The position numbers and the translations under genes are program-made. Below are positions 36,375 through 46,165 of a stretch of DNA of 64,000 nt, piece by piece. Position 1 is the stretch's first letter; each line of letters begins with the position of its first letter. The notes beneath the pieces are model-generated. The model did not search any database. It was not told the DNA's origin and saw only the letters and a list, made by a program, of their open reading frames with translations. The DNA comes from Nostocales cyanobacterium LEGE 12452 (lineage in GTDB: Bacteria; Cyanobacteriota; Cyanobacteriia; Cyanobacteriales; Nostocaceae). The stretch lies in assembly GCA_015206945.1 (NCBI GenBank), contig JADEXV010000007.1:1-64000 (forward strand). The letters are read 5' to 3'.

Positions 36375-36767
36375 TTAATCAGCAGCTGCATAATCTGGCA
36401 ACACGTTGAGTTCTAAATTAACAGCACTTAGATAATTTTGATCGTTTAAAACTTGTGATGGTAATTTATCTGCATTCACAGCAGCTTTAACCAAATCTTT
36501 CGCAGCAATATTTCTATTTAGAGTTTTAAGTACTAGCGCTTCTCCGCTAGGAATACCATGTTGTTGCAGACCTCCTTGATAAGCAAAAGTGACTAGATTT
36601 AAAGGCTGGAGGTAGTTCGCAGAAGTCGAATTAGTGGATAAATTGTTAGAGTTAAAAACTATTGTTTCGCTGTTGTTGGTAGTAGCTGTTTGAGCGCCAG
36701 CAATTTCGGGTACAAGTGTAATAGAAGCCAAAATAAGTGCAGAATTTATTAAGGTAGCAAGTTTCAT
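36375..36767 (-). CDS. Hypothetical secreted protein
   Basis: A 130-residue protein with a signal peptide (LINSALILASITLVPEIAGA, cleavage after AGA) and a mature part rich in Asn, Ser and Leu, including LVTFAYQGGLQQHGIPSGEA and DLVKAAVNADKLPSQVL. No family recognised; the compact C-terminal helix-rich section looks like a folded domain that recurs in small cyanobacterial exported proteins. Monocistronic; the ATG is the natural start because it opens the signal peptide. Confidence 0.65.
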   Translation of the reverse strand: MKLATLINSALILASITLVPEIAGAQTATTNNSETIVFNSNNLSTNSTSANYLQPLNLVTFAYQGGLQQHGIPSGEALVLKTLNRNIAAKDLVKAAVNADKLPSQVLNDQNYLSAVNLELNVLPDYAAAD

Positions 36768-37281
36768 AAGTTATATTTAGGTAAAATGCGATTGGTGTTC
36801 TTTAGTAATAGAGTCCTCTTTATTATTAATCTCAACTTCCTTCAGTCAGGTCATCTGATCGGTTGATCTATGACTCACCCAAAAGGGTGAGCTAATTGAG
36901 TGATACAAACAGCAATAGATACTCAGTTGAGTCTAGACACAACAAAGATTGGTTGAAATTTTCAAGTACTTAACTGAGGAAAGTTGAACATTTATGCAAT
37001 TTTTTAGTTCGTCTGTTGAATTCCCCTCAAAAAGCAGAGATTTCTGCGGCAGGTGACTCAAATACGCCCATTCACCCAAGCCTAATCAAGAGTATTTCCG
37101 CAGATTTCAGAGAAAAACACTGCGTGCTGCTTTGCTAAAGCGTCTCTACGCACCTAAAATTCTCTCTTAGGAGAAAAACTTGACACCTAAGTAATTTTTT
37201 AGTATAAATGTACTATAGAGCGTTTGATATTGCATAAAACTTTACCACTCCCGACTACGCTAATAGGAGAGTACAAAATAA
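36768..37281. other. Intergenic region with a short hairpin
   Basis: Divergent gap of ~510 bases. A perfect hairpin CTCACCC-AAAA-GGGTGAG lies at 36874-36891, and short inverted words CTCAGTT/AACTGAG at ~36920 and ~36975. A repeat-like tract with GCGTCTCTACGCACC is near 37140. AGGAG at 37265 is the ribosome binding site of the KTSC gene. No coding relic found. Confidence 0.4.
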
Positions 37282-37698
37282 ATGAAGCTATCGAAGGTAG
37301 ACTTGAGCAGTTTAGTAGCGATCGCTCACTCTGATGGATATTTGCAGTTGTTGCTCGATCGAGGCAACGAACTAGAGTTTTTGGAAATTCCGGCACCGAT
37401 ACAAGCTTATGAAGGATTGCAAGAACTGAACGAAGCGATCGCCGAAACGACTGCATTACCCTTTGAAGAAGAACCAATTGTCATGCTACCAGTTGTCTCA
37501 TCAATGGCTATGGCTGTAGGCTACGATCGCAATGAACAGATTTTGCAAGTTGAGTTTCAAAGTGGAGCGGTTTATCAGTACTTAGGCGTAGATGAGGATA
37601 CTTGGGAAGATTTACATTCCTCAGACTCAATTGGCAGCTTTTTCAATCAAGAGATTAAAGGTAGATATGACTGCGATCGTCTAGATGGTGCAGATTAA
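37282..37698 (+). CDS. KTSC domain-containing protein
   Basis: A 138-residue protein whose C-terminal ~60 residues match the KTSC domain (VSSMAMAVGYDRNEQILQ, VEFQSGAVYQYLGV, then SIGSFFNQEIKGRY), a small domain also found at the C-terminus of some lysyl-tRNA synthetases. The N-terminal part (MKLSKVDLSSLVAIAHSDGY) is an extra region that may bind ligand. An AGGAG lies 11 bases before the ATG. Function not known. Confidence 0.85.
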   Translation: MKLSKVDLSSLVAIAHSDGYLQLLLDRGNELEFLEIPAPIQAYEGLQELNEAIAETTALPFEEEPIVMLPVVSSMAMAVGYDRNEQILQVEFQSGAVYQYLGVDEDTWEDLHSSDSIGSFFNQEIKGRYDCDRLDGAD

Positions 37699-37879
37699 TG
37701 ACTAATACTTGATACAGTAATCTTTCTATCCGTCGAACTCACGTTAATCTTGCTCTAATTCAATGTCCTCATCTGCGATCGCTCTCAAAGGTGTGATTAC
37801 TCCAAAAAAACTTTGGCTTTCTACGTATTTCCTACATAACCTCAAGTTTTGGGATAGGTAATACCTATGGTGAGCTACA

Positions 37880-38650
37880 CTAACGCACTTCATAAAGCGA
37901 TCGCAATTTGAGAATATCTTGCCATTCGAGATCGGTGAATGGTTGGGTAACTAGTTCTATACCAAAGTACTGTTTTGCTGTCTCTGTCAGTGTATCCACA
38001 ATCTTTGCAATCCAGCCATCTTCTTCCTGTGTATTGCAAAGTGAGGTATTCCATGGAGCCGATTGCTCAAAGATTTCCTGAAATAAAGCTTTGTCTGTAG
38101 ATAAAATCATTGAGCCGTGTTGAAGAATGGTATTTCTTCCCTTGCGTTGGGCACTACCAATAAATTTACTTCCATCGGCAGTAACTAAGTCAGCTGCTGT
38201 GGCTGTGTTGAAGCAACTGGGATTATGAATGTAACCCCGTCCAGCAGAACCATAATTTAACTCAATACCCAAGGTTTGCCAGCCTTGGATTAAAAAGTTA
38301 CAAATTTTTTCATAAGTACCCCAGCTTTTTCCAGTACTTGCTGAGGTAATCAGGGTGTAGCTTAAGTCTCCTTGGTGCAGAACAGCTCTACCTCCCGTTG
38401 GGCGACGAACTAGATCGAGCGCCTTTCCCTGGTAAGTCAGATTATGCCACTCGGCAGGCCATTGTTTTTGCAGATGTCCCAAGGAAAGCGCGTGTGGATA
38501 CCAGGTATAAAAACGCAGTGTGGGCGGGTGCTGATCCTTTTCATATTGGTTGAACAACCAAGCATCGATCGCCATTTGCACTCCCCCTGATGTCTGAAGC
38601 ATTGGGATGAAACGCCAGGTGGATGGTGATTCGGTTGCTAGTTGTCTCAT
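37880..38650 (-). CDS. Lipoate/octanoate--protein ligase family protein
   Basis: A 256-residue LplA/LipM-type protein that would attach lipoyl or octanoyl groups to the E2/GcvH domains of 2-oxoacid dehydrogenases. The adenylate/acyl-binding motif is seen in RRPTGGRAVLHQGDLSYTLI (residues ~81-100), with NPSCFNTATAADL and GSAQRKGRNTILQHGSMILS further on; the lysine equivalent that binds the acyl carboxylate is in the KFIGSAQR segment. It follows coaBC with only a 5-base gap in the same direction, so the two are probably co-transcribed. Whether it is a ligase or an octanoyltransferase cannot be decided from sequence alone. Confidence 0.88.
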   Translation of the reverse strand: MRQLATESPSTWRFIPMLQTSGGVQMAIDAWLFNQYEKDQHPPTLRFYTWYPHALSLGHLQKQWPAEWHNLTYQGKALDLVRRPTGGRAVLHQGDLSYTLITSASTGKSWGTYEKICNFLIQGWQTLGIELNYGSAGRGYIHNPSCFNTATAADLVTADGSKFIGSAQRKGRNTILQHGSMILSTDKALFQEIFEQSAPWNTSLCNTQEEDGWIAKIVDTLTETAKQYFGIELVTQPFTDLEWQDILKLRSLYEVR

Positions 38651-38655
38651 CTGTT

Positions 38656-39864
38656 TCAGGCTATAGAAAGAAAATCAAATAATTGATGCGCCATTTCTAA
38701 TTTAGAACAAGGTGCAATTTCTACCTGATTTCCTTGACTATCTAAAAATATCGCTTGATTATTATCGCTACCAAAACCACTATCAGGTTGATCGATGGGA
38801 TTGGCAACAATGACATCAAGTTTTTTATTCTGTAATTTCTCTAATGCAGGTTTGACAATATCCCCAGTTTGTGCAGCAAAACCAATTAATATTTGATGCG
38901 GCTGTTTGTGTTGTGCTAACTGGGCAACTATATCCGGTACTGGCTCCAGAGGTAAGGCTTGGGGGAGCGATCGCTTGGGCAATTTCTCTGTACTATAATC
39001 TCGTGGCTTCACATCGGCCACGGCTGCTGACATGACAATGATATCAGCGTTGGGTAAAGATTCCACCATGACGTGCTGCATTTCGTCTGCACTAACAACA
39101 GGAATCGCTTGTACTCCTAATGGTACATCCCAATTAGCTGGGCCATGTACCAAGGTGACATTTGCTCCTCGGTGAAATGCGGCTTGCGCTAAAGCTAATC
39201 CCATTTTACCTGTGGAAGGATTACCAATAAACCTCACTGGATCGAAAAACTCTCGCGTTCCGCCAGCACTAATTAAGACTCGTTTACCTACTAAATCTCG
39301 TTTCCCTTGAGTCTGTAACAACGATTGGATGTGAGCGAATATTTCTGGAGGTTCTGCTAATCTACCAGCACCGATGCGATCGCACGCTAATAACCCTGAT
39401 GCTGTATTCATCCCATGATATCGGCTATCTATCAATAACTGTTGCCAATTCCGTTGCACCACTTGTTGTTCCCACATATCAGTATTCATTGCGGGTGCTA
39501 ACAGCACGGGACAAGTAGAAGCCAGCACGGTATTTGTGAGTAAATTATCAGCCATCCCGTAGGCTAACTTGGCTAATGTATTAGCTGTCAAAGGAGCAAT
39601 TACCATAATATCTGCCCATTCACCCAACTCAATATGCAAGGGACGAGAGTGAGTTGGTTGCCAGAAATCATCATCTGTGTAGGCGGGATGACGAGATAGG
39701 GTTGATAAAGTCAGAGGCGTGATAAATTTTTGCGCCGAACGGGTGAGGATAACTCGAACCTCTACCCCAGTTTTAAACAGCGTCGAAACCAATTCACAGA
39801 TTTTGTAGGCGGCGATACCGCCACCTACAGCAATGAGAACCCTGTTCAATTTTGGATTAGTCAT
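38656..39864 (-). CDS. coaBC: Bifunctional phosphopantothenoylcysteine decarboxylase/phosphopantothenate--cysteine ligase
   Basis: A 402-residue CoA biosynthesis enzyme. The N-terminal FMN-dependent CoaC domain (about 1-190) has [24 protein letters not shown] with the catalytic histidine, PAMNTDMWE, and the substrate-clamp cysteine in [18 protein letters not shown]. The C-terminal CoaB domain (about 195-402) has [20 protein letters not shown] then PSTGKMG, and VGFAAQT-like IGFAAQTGD. It couples 4'-phosphopantothenate to cysteine with CTP and decarboxylates the product. It sits between the small DUF2555 gene upstream and the lipoate ligase downstream on the same strand. Confidence 0.96.
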   Translation of the reverse strand: MTNPKLNRVLIAVGGGIAAYKICELVSTLFKTGVEVRVILTRSAQKFITPLTLSTLSRHPAYTDDDFWQPTHSRPLHIELGEWADIMVIAPLTANTLAKLAYGMADNLLTNTVLASTCPVLLAPAMNTDMWEQQVVQRNWQQLLIDSRYHGMNTASGLLACDRIGAGRLAEPPEIFAHIQSLLQTQGKRDLVGKRVLISAGGTREFFDPVRFIGNPSTGKMGLALAQAAFHRGANVTLVHGPANWDVPLGVQAIPVVSADEMQHVMVESLPNADIIVMSAAVADVKPRDYSTEKLPKRSLPQALPLEPVPDIVAQLAQHKQPHQILIGFAAQTGDIVKPALEKLQNKKLDVIVANPIDQPDSGFGSDNNQAIFLDSQGNQVEIAPCSKLEMAHQLFDFLSIA

Positions 39865-39950
39865 GGTAAAAAGTTAGGAGTGAGTCGTTCAAAAATTAGT
39901 ACTAAATAGTTATAAATTCTAATTCTTAACTCCTAACTCCTAACTCTCAA

Positions 39951-40163
39951 CTAAGCTTCATCATAGGGTTCCAAGTCTAAGAGGTAGATATAGGGTTCAA
40001 CTAACTCTGGACGCTGAAATGCGATCGCTCGCAATAGATGCCAATCGTTTAAACCCTCAAAAGCATTACTATAATTATCCAGTTCCAGACGTGTAGCTAG
40101 TTCTTCTACTTCTACTGCACTCATGGCAGCAATTTCTTTTTGGGAAATGCTTAAAGTTGTCAT
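39951..40163 (-). CDS. DUF2555 domain-containing small protein
   Basis: A 70-residue cyanobacterial protein (MTTLSISQKEIAAMSAVEVE, then ELATRLELDNYSNAFEGLND). I start it at the ATG with GGGAGGGG about 7-11 bases upstream rather than at 40190, which would add nine residues of doubtful nature. DUF2555 is of unknown function; its gene is typically next to coaBC in cyanobacteria, the arrangement seen here with an 86-base gap. Acidic C-terminus (LLDLEPYDEA). Confidence 0.85.
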   Translation of the reverse strand: MTTLSISQKEIAAMSAVEVEELATRLELDNYSNAFEGLNDWHLLRAIAFQRPELVEPYIYLLDLEPYDEA

Positions 40164-40317
40164 AATACTTGCCCCTCCCTTATGCAGCACTCGCCTTCAG
40201 CATGGGTTAAGTTGCGCTGAACGCAGCCACCCAATATATATTACTCATTAGAAGTCATTAAGTTCGTGAAAATTGTCAGAATTTGTACCAGAATTTATAA
40301 AAAATTCGTAATCCTGA

Positions 40318-40938
40318 CTAAGCAATTGTATTTACAACGAAATTTCGTAGCACCTCTAACGTTTTTGGATCTATTTCATGCCCCATATCAAATTCGTGGT
40401 ATTCTACTGCCACTTCTAGAGACTTTAGAGCTTCTCGTGCCTTCAAAGCAGCTTTCAGGGGCACAACTTCATCATATCTACCGTGAGTGATTAAAGTCGG
40501 CGGAATCCCACTATTAGCTGCCGTTAGCGCCTCGGGATGTAAATACCCGCTCATGACAACTAAACCTGCTAAGGGTAATTTTGAGCCGACATCTAAAGTC
40601 ATTGCTCCCCCTTGAGAAAATCCACTCAAAATGGTACGTGACAAAGGTATGCCTGTGGTACTTTCTAAAGATTCCAAGAAATCTGTTAACAGTTGCCGAC
40701 TTTCTGCCAACCCTTGATACATATTTTCTACCCGCAGGTCATACCATGCCCTCCCTATAGGGGAATAGGGATAAGGATAAGGTGCATTGGGCAATACAAA
40801 TTGGTAATCGGGTAAGTTGAGCAATGGTAACAAAGATGCTACATCCTCAGCATTAGCACCCCAACCATGCAAAGTGACAATTAAGCCTGCTGGGGGTTGA
40901 GAAGTTGCTGTAGGAACGGTAATAGCTTGTAAAGACAG
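40318..40938 (-). CDS. Phospholipase/carboxylesterase-type alpha/beta hydrolase with probable CTG start
   Basis: A 206-residue serine esterase: oxyanion region LHGWGANAEDV, nucleophile GFSQGG at about residue 118, aspartate in HGRYDEVVPL and histidine in DMGHEIDP. No ATG, GTG or TTG gives a complete N-terminus: the TTG at 40872 would begin inside the first core strand, cutting the fold. Upstream the frame remains open and conserved-looking (SLQAITVPTATSQPPAGLIV then TLHGWG). A CTG at 40936-40938 has TAGGAG seven bases upstream, an ideal site, so I take CTG as start. Other possibilities are a mutated start or a sequencing error. Substrate unknown. Confidence 0.8.
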   Translation of the reverse strand: MSLQAITVPTATSQPPAGLIVTLHGWGANAEDVASLLPLLNLPDYQFVLPNAPYPYPYSPIGRAWYDLRVENMYQGLAESRQLLTDFLESLESTTGIPLSRTILSGFSQGGAMTLDVGSKLPLAGLVVMSGYLHPEALTAANSGIPPTLITHGRYDEVVPLKAALKAREALKSLEVAVEYHEFDMGHEIDPKTLEVLRNFVVNTIA

Positions 40939-41157
40939 AGGTTTACTCCTAAAATTCTACTTTTATACATAGATCCTATCTCTTCGAGCAGAGTTAGTAT
41001 TTAATGGCATTTACTAATTGCCTAAAGAATGCTACTTCGTCATGGTGATCCCAACTAATATAAAAGCTAGACGATAATTTTTTATGACAATCTTTTTACC
41101 AATTTTTATACGAAAATAATTCCTATCTGAATATAGTTTGGGTTCTAGTGGAGAAAG

Positions 41158-42237
41158 ATGATGAAGCGCCGCAAATTTGTCTATATAGTAGGACTAGCAG
41201 TTGCTAGTGGGGGATTAGCGATCGCTTGTAATCCTAATCAAACTCCCACCGATACTGCCCAATCGCCATCAGGACAAGCTACACCAGCTACGTCTGCTAG
41301 CGGTACATTAGAAAAAGAGCTAGTAGTCTACTCAGGGCGCAACGAAAAACTCATTGGCGAGCTGATCAAACAATTTGAGCAACAAACCAATGCTAAGGTA
41401 AAAGTCCGCTACGGCGATACTGCTGAGTTAGCATCAGCAATTTTGGAAGAAGGAACAAACAGTCCCGCAGATGTCTTCTTTGCCCAAGATGCTAGCGCCC
41501 TCGGTGCTATTCAAAAAGCAAATAGAGCAGTACAGTTACCAACATCCCTGCTCAATCAGGTAGATAGTACCTACCGTTCACCAGAGGGGAAATGGCTAGG
41601 TATTTCGGGAAGACTACGTACAGTAGATTACAACACTAAATTAGTAAAAGCAGGGGAATTACCATCCTCAATTTTTGGCTTTACTGAACCGAAGTGGAAA
41701 GGTAAAATTGGCTGGGCACCTACAAATGGTTCCTTTCAATCCTTTGTCACAGCCTTACGAGTTGCAGAAGGAGAAGACAAAGCAAGGCAATGGTTAGAAG
41801 GTATTAAAGCTAACAGCCCTAAAGTTTATCCTAATAATAGTGCGATCGTAGAAGCCTTATCTCGCGGCGAAATTGCTGTGGGATTTGTCAATCATTATTA
41901 TCTAGAACGAGTTAAGCAAGATAATCCTCAAGTTCCTGTGGAGCATCATTTTACCGATGATGTGGGTTCCTTGGTAAATGTCGCAGGCGTAGCAATTCTT
42001 AACAGCGCCAAACATCCCAATATTGCTCAAAAGTTTGTCGAATTTATGCTGAATGAAAATGCCCAAAACTACTTTGCTACTCAAACCTATGAGTATCCTC
42101 TAACTTCGGCTGTTGCACCCAAAGGTAAACTAAAATCTCTCCAAGAAATTAAAAAACAAGCTCAAAAAATTGATTTGAGTAATCTTAACGATTTAGAGGC
42201 AACACTCAAGCTCATGCAGCAAGTACAAGTCATATAA
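41158..42237 (+). CDS. futA: Iron(III) ABC transporter substrate-binding lipoprotein
   Basis: A 359-residue periplasmic iron-binding protein of the FutA/FbpA type. The N-terminus has a lipobox (GGLAIAC, cysteine at ~24), so it is membrane-tethered, followed by a Ser/Thr/Pro spacer and the binding domain from LVVYSGRNEKLIG. Tyrosines that coordinate ferric iron are probably in VGFVNHYYLERVK (~245) and further ones near RYGDTAEL. First gene of a four-gene operon with a second binding protein, permease and ATPase. GGAGAAAG lies just before two adjacent ATGs; either may start. A convincing Fur box was not found, though the AT-rich tract at 41090-41140 is a candidate place. Confidence 0.9.
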   Translation: MMKRRKFVYIVGLAVASGGLAIACNPNQTPTDTAQSPSGQATPATSASGTLEKELVVYSGRNEKLIGELIKQFEQQTNAKVKVRYGDTAELASAILEEGTNSPADVFFAQDASALGAIQKANRAVQLPTSLLNQVDSTYRSPEGKWLGISGRLRTVDYNTKLVKAGELPSSIFGFTEPKWKGKIGWAPTNGSFQSFVTALRVAEGEDKARQWLEGIKANSPKVYPNNSAIVEALSRGEIAVGFVNHYYLERVKQDNPQVPVEHHFTDDVGSLVNVAGVAILNSAKHPNIAQKFVEFMLNENAQNYFATQTYEYPLTSAVAPKGKLKSLQEIKKQAQKIDLSNLNDLEATLKLMQQVQVI

Positions 42238-42392
42238 CTTGCAATGGACTGGAATGCATCTGCCAGAAGAAATAAAAATCTAAACTTTATGATAAATCTT
42301 GTTGCTTACCAGTACAGGTTAATGGTAAAGGTTGAGAATACCAAGATTATTGCAAAAACTTCCTGGTAAGTATTAAGGTGGAGGATTGGAGA

Positions 42393-43403
42393 TTGAAAAC
42401 TTTACCATTGCTGAAAGTTTCAGCATTAGCTCTAGCTGTAACGCTCGGTTGGGGAATTGGGGTAGCTGTAGATGCCCAAACGAAAACCCTGGTGATTTAT
42501 TCTGGCAGAGATCAAAAACTAATTGGCCCCTTAATTGAAAAAGCAAAAAAAGATTTAAATAAGGATATTCAAGTACGTTATGGCGATACTGCTGAGTTAG
42601 CGATCGCACTTTTGGAAGAAGGCAAAAATAGCCGTGCAGACTTGTTTTTTGCTCAAGATGCTGGTGCTTTAGGCACTTTGGAGAAAAAACAGGTAACGCT
42701 GCCGATTGCCTCTAAACTGCTGAATAAGGTTGATTCTCGCTTCCGTTCTGCAAAAGGGCATTGGCTAGGAATTTCCGGTCGTGCCCGTGTCATAGACTAC
42801 AATACTAAGTTAGTTAAACAAGGGGAACTACCGACATCAATTTCGCAGTTAACAGAACCGAAATGGCGCGGGAAAGTCGGTTGGGCACCGACAAACGGTT
42901 CATTTCATTCATTTATCACCGCAATGCGAGTCTTAGAAGGGGATGAAAAGACTCTCCAATGGCTCAAAGCTATGAAAGCGAATGGTGCCAAAGATTACAG
43001 TAAAAATTCTGCGATCGTCGAAGCTTTAGGGCGGGGAGAAGTTCATCTCGGTTTAGTGAATAACTACTACTTGTATAACTTCAAGAAAAATGATGCAAAC
43101 TTTCCTGTTGCCCACCACTACACAAGCAAAGATGCAGGATCAATGATTAATGTGGCAGGAGTAGCAATTACGAAAACCACCGATCAAAAAGCTGATGTAG
43201 AAGCTTTAATTGATTACCTGCTCAAACAGAGTTCACAAAATTACTTTGCTCAACAAACAAATGAATATCCTTTAGTCAAAGGAATTCCAGCACCATCAAA
43301 ACAAATACCAATCAGTAAGCTCAATCCACCTAATGTTAGTCTGACAGATTTAGATGATTTACCAGGAACTTTGAATTTACTACAACAGGCAGGAGTTTTG
43401 TAG
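42393..43403 (+). CDS. futA: Iron(III) ABC transporter substrate-binding protein, second paralogue
   Basis: A 336-residue paralogue of the preceding protein (roughly half of positions identical by eye, e.g. SGRDQKLIGPLIE, RYGDTAELAIALLEEGKNS, WRGKVGWAPTNGSFHSF). It has a cleavable signal peptide (LALAVTLGWGIGVAVDAQ) with no lipobox, so this copy is free in the periplasm while the other is anchored. The VNNYYLYNFKK motif keeps the tandem tyrosines. I start at TTG (42393) because GGAGG lies eight bases upstream and lysine follows at position 2; a GTG at 42378 is possible and would add five residues. Confidence 0.9.
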   Translation: MKTLPLLKVSALALAVTLGWGIGVAVDAQTKTLVIYSGRDQKLIGPLIEKAKKDLNKDIQVRYGDTAELAIALLEEGKNSRADLFFAQDAGALGTLEKKQVTLPIASKLLNKVDSRFRSAKGHWLGISGRARVIDYNTKLVKQGELPTSISQLTEPKWRGKVGWAPTNGSFHSFITAMRVLEGDEKTLQWLKAMKANGAKDYSKNSAIVEALGRGEVHLGLVNNYYLYNFKKNDANFPVAHHYTSKDAGSMINVAGVAITKTTDQKADVEALIDYLLKQSSQNYFAQQTNEYPLVKGIPAPSKQIPISKLNPPNVSLTDLDDLPGTLNLLQQAGVL

Positions 43404-43406
43404 CAG

Positions 43407-45023
43407 TTGAAAGCGGTTCGCCCTCCATTATTTATCACATTAGCAGCAACAGTAGTGGCAGTTGCGATCGCTCTGCCATTGCTATACTTAATAATTCGCA
43501 CCGCAGGTATTGGCGGGGAAGAGTTATGGGGATTGATTTCTCGTCCCCGCAATATCAATATTTATTTCAACAGTGCAGCGATGGCGGCAACAGTGACGTT
43601 ATTTTCTACCCTAATCGCCGTACCATTGGCATTTTTAACTGTGCGCACAGACTTACCAGGAAGAGGTTTTTGGTTAGTGGCGACAACATTACCCTTGGCG
43701 GTTCCTAGCTATGTAGGTAGTTTTGCACTGATTGCGGCTTTAGCACCACGGGGTAGTTTTTTGCAGTTGTTGCTTCAACCCTTAGGAGTAGAAGAATTAC
43801 CTTCAATTTATGGTTTTCCTGGGACAGTTTTGGCAATCACTTTGTTTACCTATCCCTATATGCTGCTAACTGTGCGTTCTGGATTACAAGGGATTGATCC
43901 ATCTTTAGAAGAAGCATCTCGTAGTTTGGGTTATGGCAGCAGAGAAACCTTTTTCAAAGTAACTTTACCACAGTTGAAACCATCAATAATTGCAGGGGGA
44001 TTATTAGTAGCTTTGTATGCTTTGCGCGACTTTGGTACACCATCGCTGATGCGATTTGATGCTTTTACACGGGCAATTTTTTTGCAATATAAAGCTAGTT
44101 TTAATCGGAACTCAGCCGCAGCTTTATCTTTGATGTTGGTAACATTGGTGCTGCTGATTTTGTGGTTAGAATATCGAATGCGATCGCGTGCAGCTTATTA
44201 TAGTCGTGGTTCCGCGTCTTTACGTCCACCAAAAATTGTCAAGTTGGGAATTTGGAAATGGCCAGCTTTCGGCTTTTGTCTGCTAATCACTAGCTTTGGT
44301 GTAGTTTTACCAGTAGGTATCACCCTATTTTGGCTGATTCGCGGACTTAACGGTGGCTATACTTTCCCCAATTTATTCCCCACCATTCTCAACTCCATTG
44401 GTGCGGCTGGATTAGCGGCTTTAGCTACCACCATCTTCGCCTTACCAGTAGCAATTTTAGCAGTCAGATTTCCAAGTAAAATCACCACCATAATTGAACG
44501 CTGTTCTTACATCGGTTTTGGAGTTCCAGGAATTGTTGTTGCCTTATCTTTAGTATTTTTTGGTGCCAACTATTTGCCAGCACTGTACCAAACTCTCCCG
44601 ATGCTAATATTTGCATATTTAGTTTTATTTTTACCGCAATCAGTAGGAACAGTCCGCAGTTCGCTTTTGCAAGTCAATCCCCAGCTAGAAGAATCAGCGC
44701 GTAGTTTGGGTAGGAATGCTTGGCAAACTTTAAGAGAAGTTACCCTACCTCTGGTACAACCGGGTGTGTTGAGTGGTGCCGTACTGGTGTTTCTGACAGC
44801 AATTAAAGAACTACCTGCCACAATGCTATTAGCACCCATCGGCTTTAGTACTTTAGCAATGCAAATTTGGCAAGCTACAGAAAATGTAGATTTTGCCGAT
44901 GCGGCAGCGGCTTCATTAGCGATGCTTTTGGTTTCTATGGGTTCAACTTTATTGGTGCTATCTCAAGAGAACGTCAAAAAAGAGAAAATAATTAGTAAAG
45001 CCCAAGTGCAAACAAAGTTCTAA
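43407..45023 (+). CDS. futB: Iron(III) ABC transporter permease
   Basis: A 538-residue membrane protein formed by two fused permease halves with about twelve helices. Each half has its EAA loop for contact with the ATPase: EEASRSLGYGSRETFFKVTL near residue 170 and EESARSLGRNAWQTLREVTL near 430. It begins with TTG three bases after the stop of the binding protein, preceded by AGGAG at 12 bases. Works with FutA proteins and the ATPase encoded next for ferric iron import across the inner membrane. Confidence 0.92.
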   Translation: MKAVRPPLFITLAATVVAVAIALPLLYLIIRTAGIGGEELWGLISRPRNINIYFNSAAMAATVTLFSTLIAVPLAFLTVRTDLPGRGFWLVATTLPLAVPSYVGSFALIAALAPRGSFLQLLLQPLGVEELPSIYGFPGTVLAITLFTYPYMLLTVRSGLQGIDPSLEEASRSLGYGSRETFFKVTLPQLKPSIIAGGLLVALYALRDFGTPSLMRFDAFTRAIFLQYKASFNRNSAAALSLMLVTLVLLILWLEYRMRSRAAYYSRGSASLRPPKIVKLGIWKWPAFGFCLLITSFGVVLPVGITLFWLIRGLNGGYTFPNLFPTILNSIGAAGLAALATTIFALPVAILAVRFPSKITTIIERCSYIGFGVPGIVVALSLVFFGANYLPALYQTLPMLIFAYLVLFLPQSVGTVRSSLLQVNPQLEESARSLGRNAWQTLREVTLPLVQPGVLSGAVLVFLTAIKELPATMLLAPIGFSTLAMQIWQATENVDFADAAAASLAMLLVSMGSTLLVLSQENVKKEKIISKAQVQTKF

Positions 45024-45045
45024 CTACTTCTTTGTTATCTACGTT

Positions 45046-46086
45046 ATGCAACAAGCAATTCTCGACTTACAAAATGTCACCAAGCAGTTTGCAGAAAGTG
45101 CCTTTCCTGCTGTAGATAACGTATCTTTGACGTTGCAACAAGGAGATATATTGGGATTGCTTGGCCCATCTGGTTGTGGTAAAACGACGCTGTTGCGAAT
45201 GATTGCTGGTTTTGAGCGATCGCAAGCAGGAGAAATTAAACTTGGTAAACAGATAGTTTGTAATAGTTCTACTTGCATTCCAGCCGAACAGCGCGACATC
45301 GGCGTTGTTTTTCAAGATTATGCCCTGTTTCCCCATCTAAATGTGGTAGAAAATGTGGCTTTTGGGTTGAAACATTTCAGTAAACAGCAAATACAAAAAC
45401 GCATAGCTGAAGTCATTAATTTGGTAAGACTCGAAGGCTTAGAAAAACGTTACCCCTACGAACTCTCAGGTGGACAGCAGCAGCGGGTTGCACTCGCCCG
45501 TGCTTTAGCACCCCAACCCCAACTCATGCTTTTAGATGAACCTTTGAGCAATCTTGATATTCAAGTTAGGTTGCGCTTGCGAGAAGAAGTGCGCGACATT
45601 CTCAAAGCGGCGGGTACTTCAGCAATTTTTGTTACCCACGATCAAGAAGAAGCATTAGCTATTTCAGATATAGTGGGTGTGATGCGCCAAGGACATTTAG
45701 AACAATTAGGCACACCAGAAGAAATTTATACTCATCCAGCATCAAGATTCGTCGCCGAATTTGTCACTCAGGCTAATTTCCTTCCCGCCCGTCGTCAAGG
45801 TAATCTATGGGAAACAGAAATTGGCAGTTTTGAGTTAACAGCGAATCACACCGAAGATAATGGTGAAATCATGATCCGCCAAGAAGATTTTATCTTAAAG
45901 CCTAATACTGATGCTTCTGTAGTTGTCCGCACCCGACGGTTTTTAGGACGTGAGTATCAATATTGTTTACAAACTCCCTCTGGTAAAGAACTCCATGCCA
46001 GGACGCTGAAAGATACGGCGTTACCTGTGGGTACAAGGGTGGAATTATCCATAGCCAGTGAGACTGTAAAGGTTTTTCCACAATAG
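45046..46086 (+). CDS. futC: Iron(III) ABC transporter ATP-binding protein
   Basis: A 346-residue ATPase with Walker A GPSGCGKTT (residues ~42-50), Q-loop VVFQDYALFPHL, signature LSGGQQQRVALARAL, Walker B LMLLDEPLSNLD and H-loop VTHDQEEA. The C-terminal ~110 residues form a TOBE-like regulatory domain (EEIYTHPASRFVAEF to the end). It is the last gene of the fut operon, 22 bases after the permease. Energises import of ferric iron. Confidence 0.93.
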   Translation: MQQAILDLQNVTKQFAESAFPAVDNVSLTLQQGDILGLLGPSGCGKTTLLRMIAGFERSQAGEIKLGKQIVCNSSTCIPAEQRDIGVVFQDYALFPHLNVVENVAFGLKHFSKQQIQKRIAEVINLVRLEGLEKRYPYELSGGQQQRVALARALAPQPQLMLLDEPLSNLDIQVRLRLREEVRDILKAAGTSAIFVTHDQEEALAISDIVGVMRQGHLEQLGTPEEIYTHPASRFVAEFVTQANFLPARRQGNLWETEIGSFELTANHTEDNGEIMIRQEDFILKPNTDASVVVRTRRFLGREYQYCLQTPSGKELHARTLKDTALPVGTRVELSIASETVKVFPQ

Positions 46087-46165
46087 ACTACTCAATCAAA
46101 ATATTAAGTATGCATAGACATAACCCGTCGTATACATTGCTAAGTAATTCCTGAGCGTATATTAA

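Noticed and set aside
36149-36409. 86-codon plus-strand frame between the TPR gene and the secreted hypothetical gene
   Set aside because: AT-rich chance frame without ribosome binding site; overlaps the end of a convincing gene with a signal peptide.
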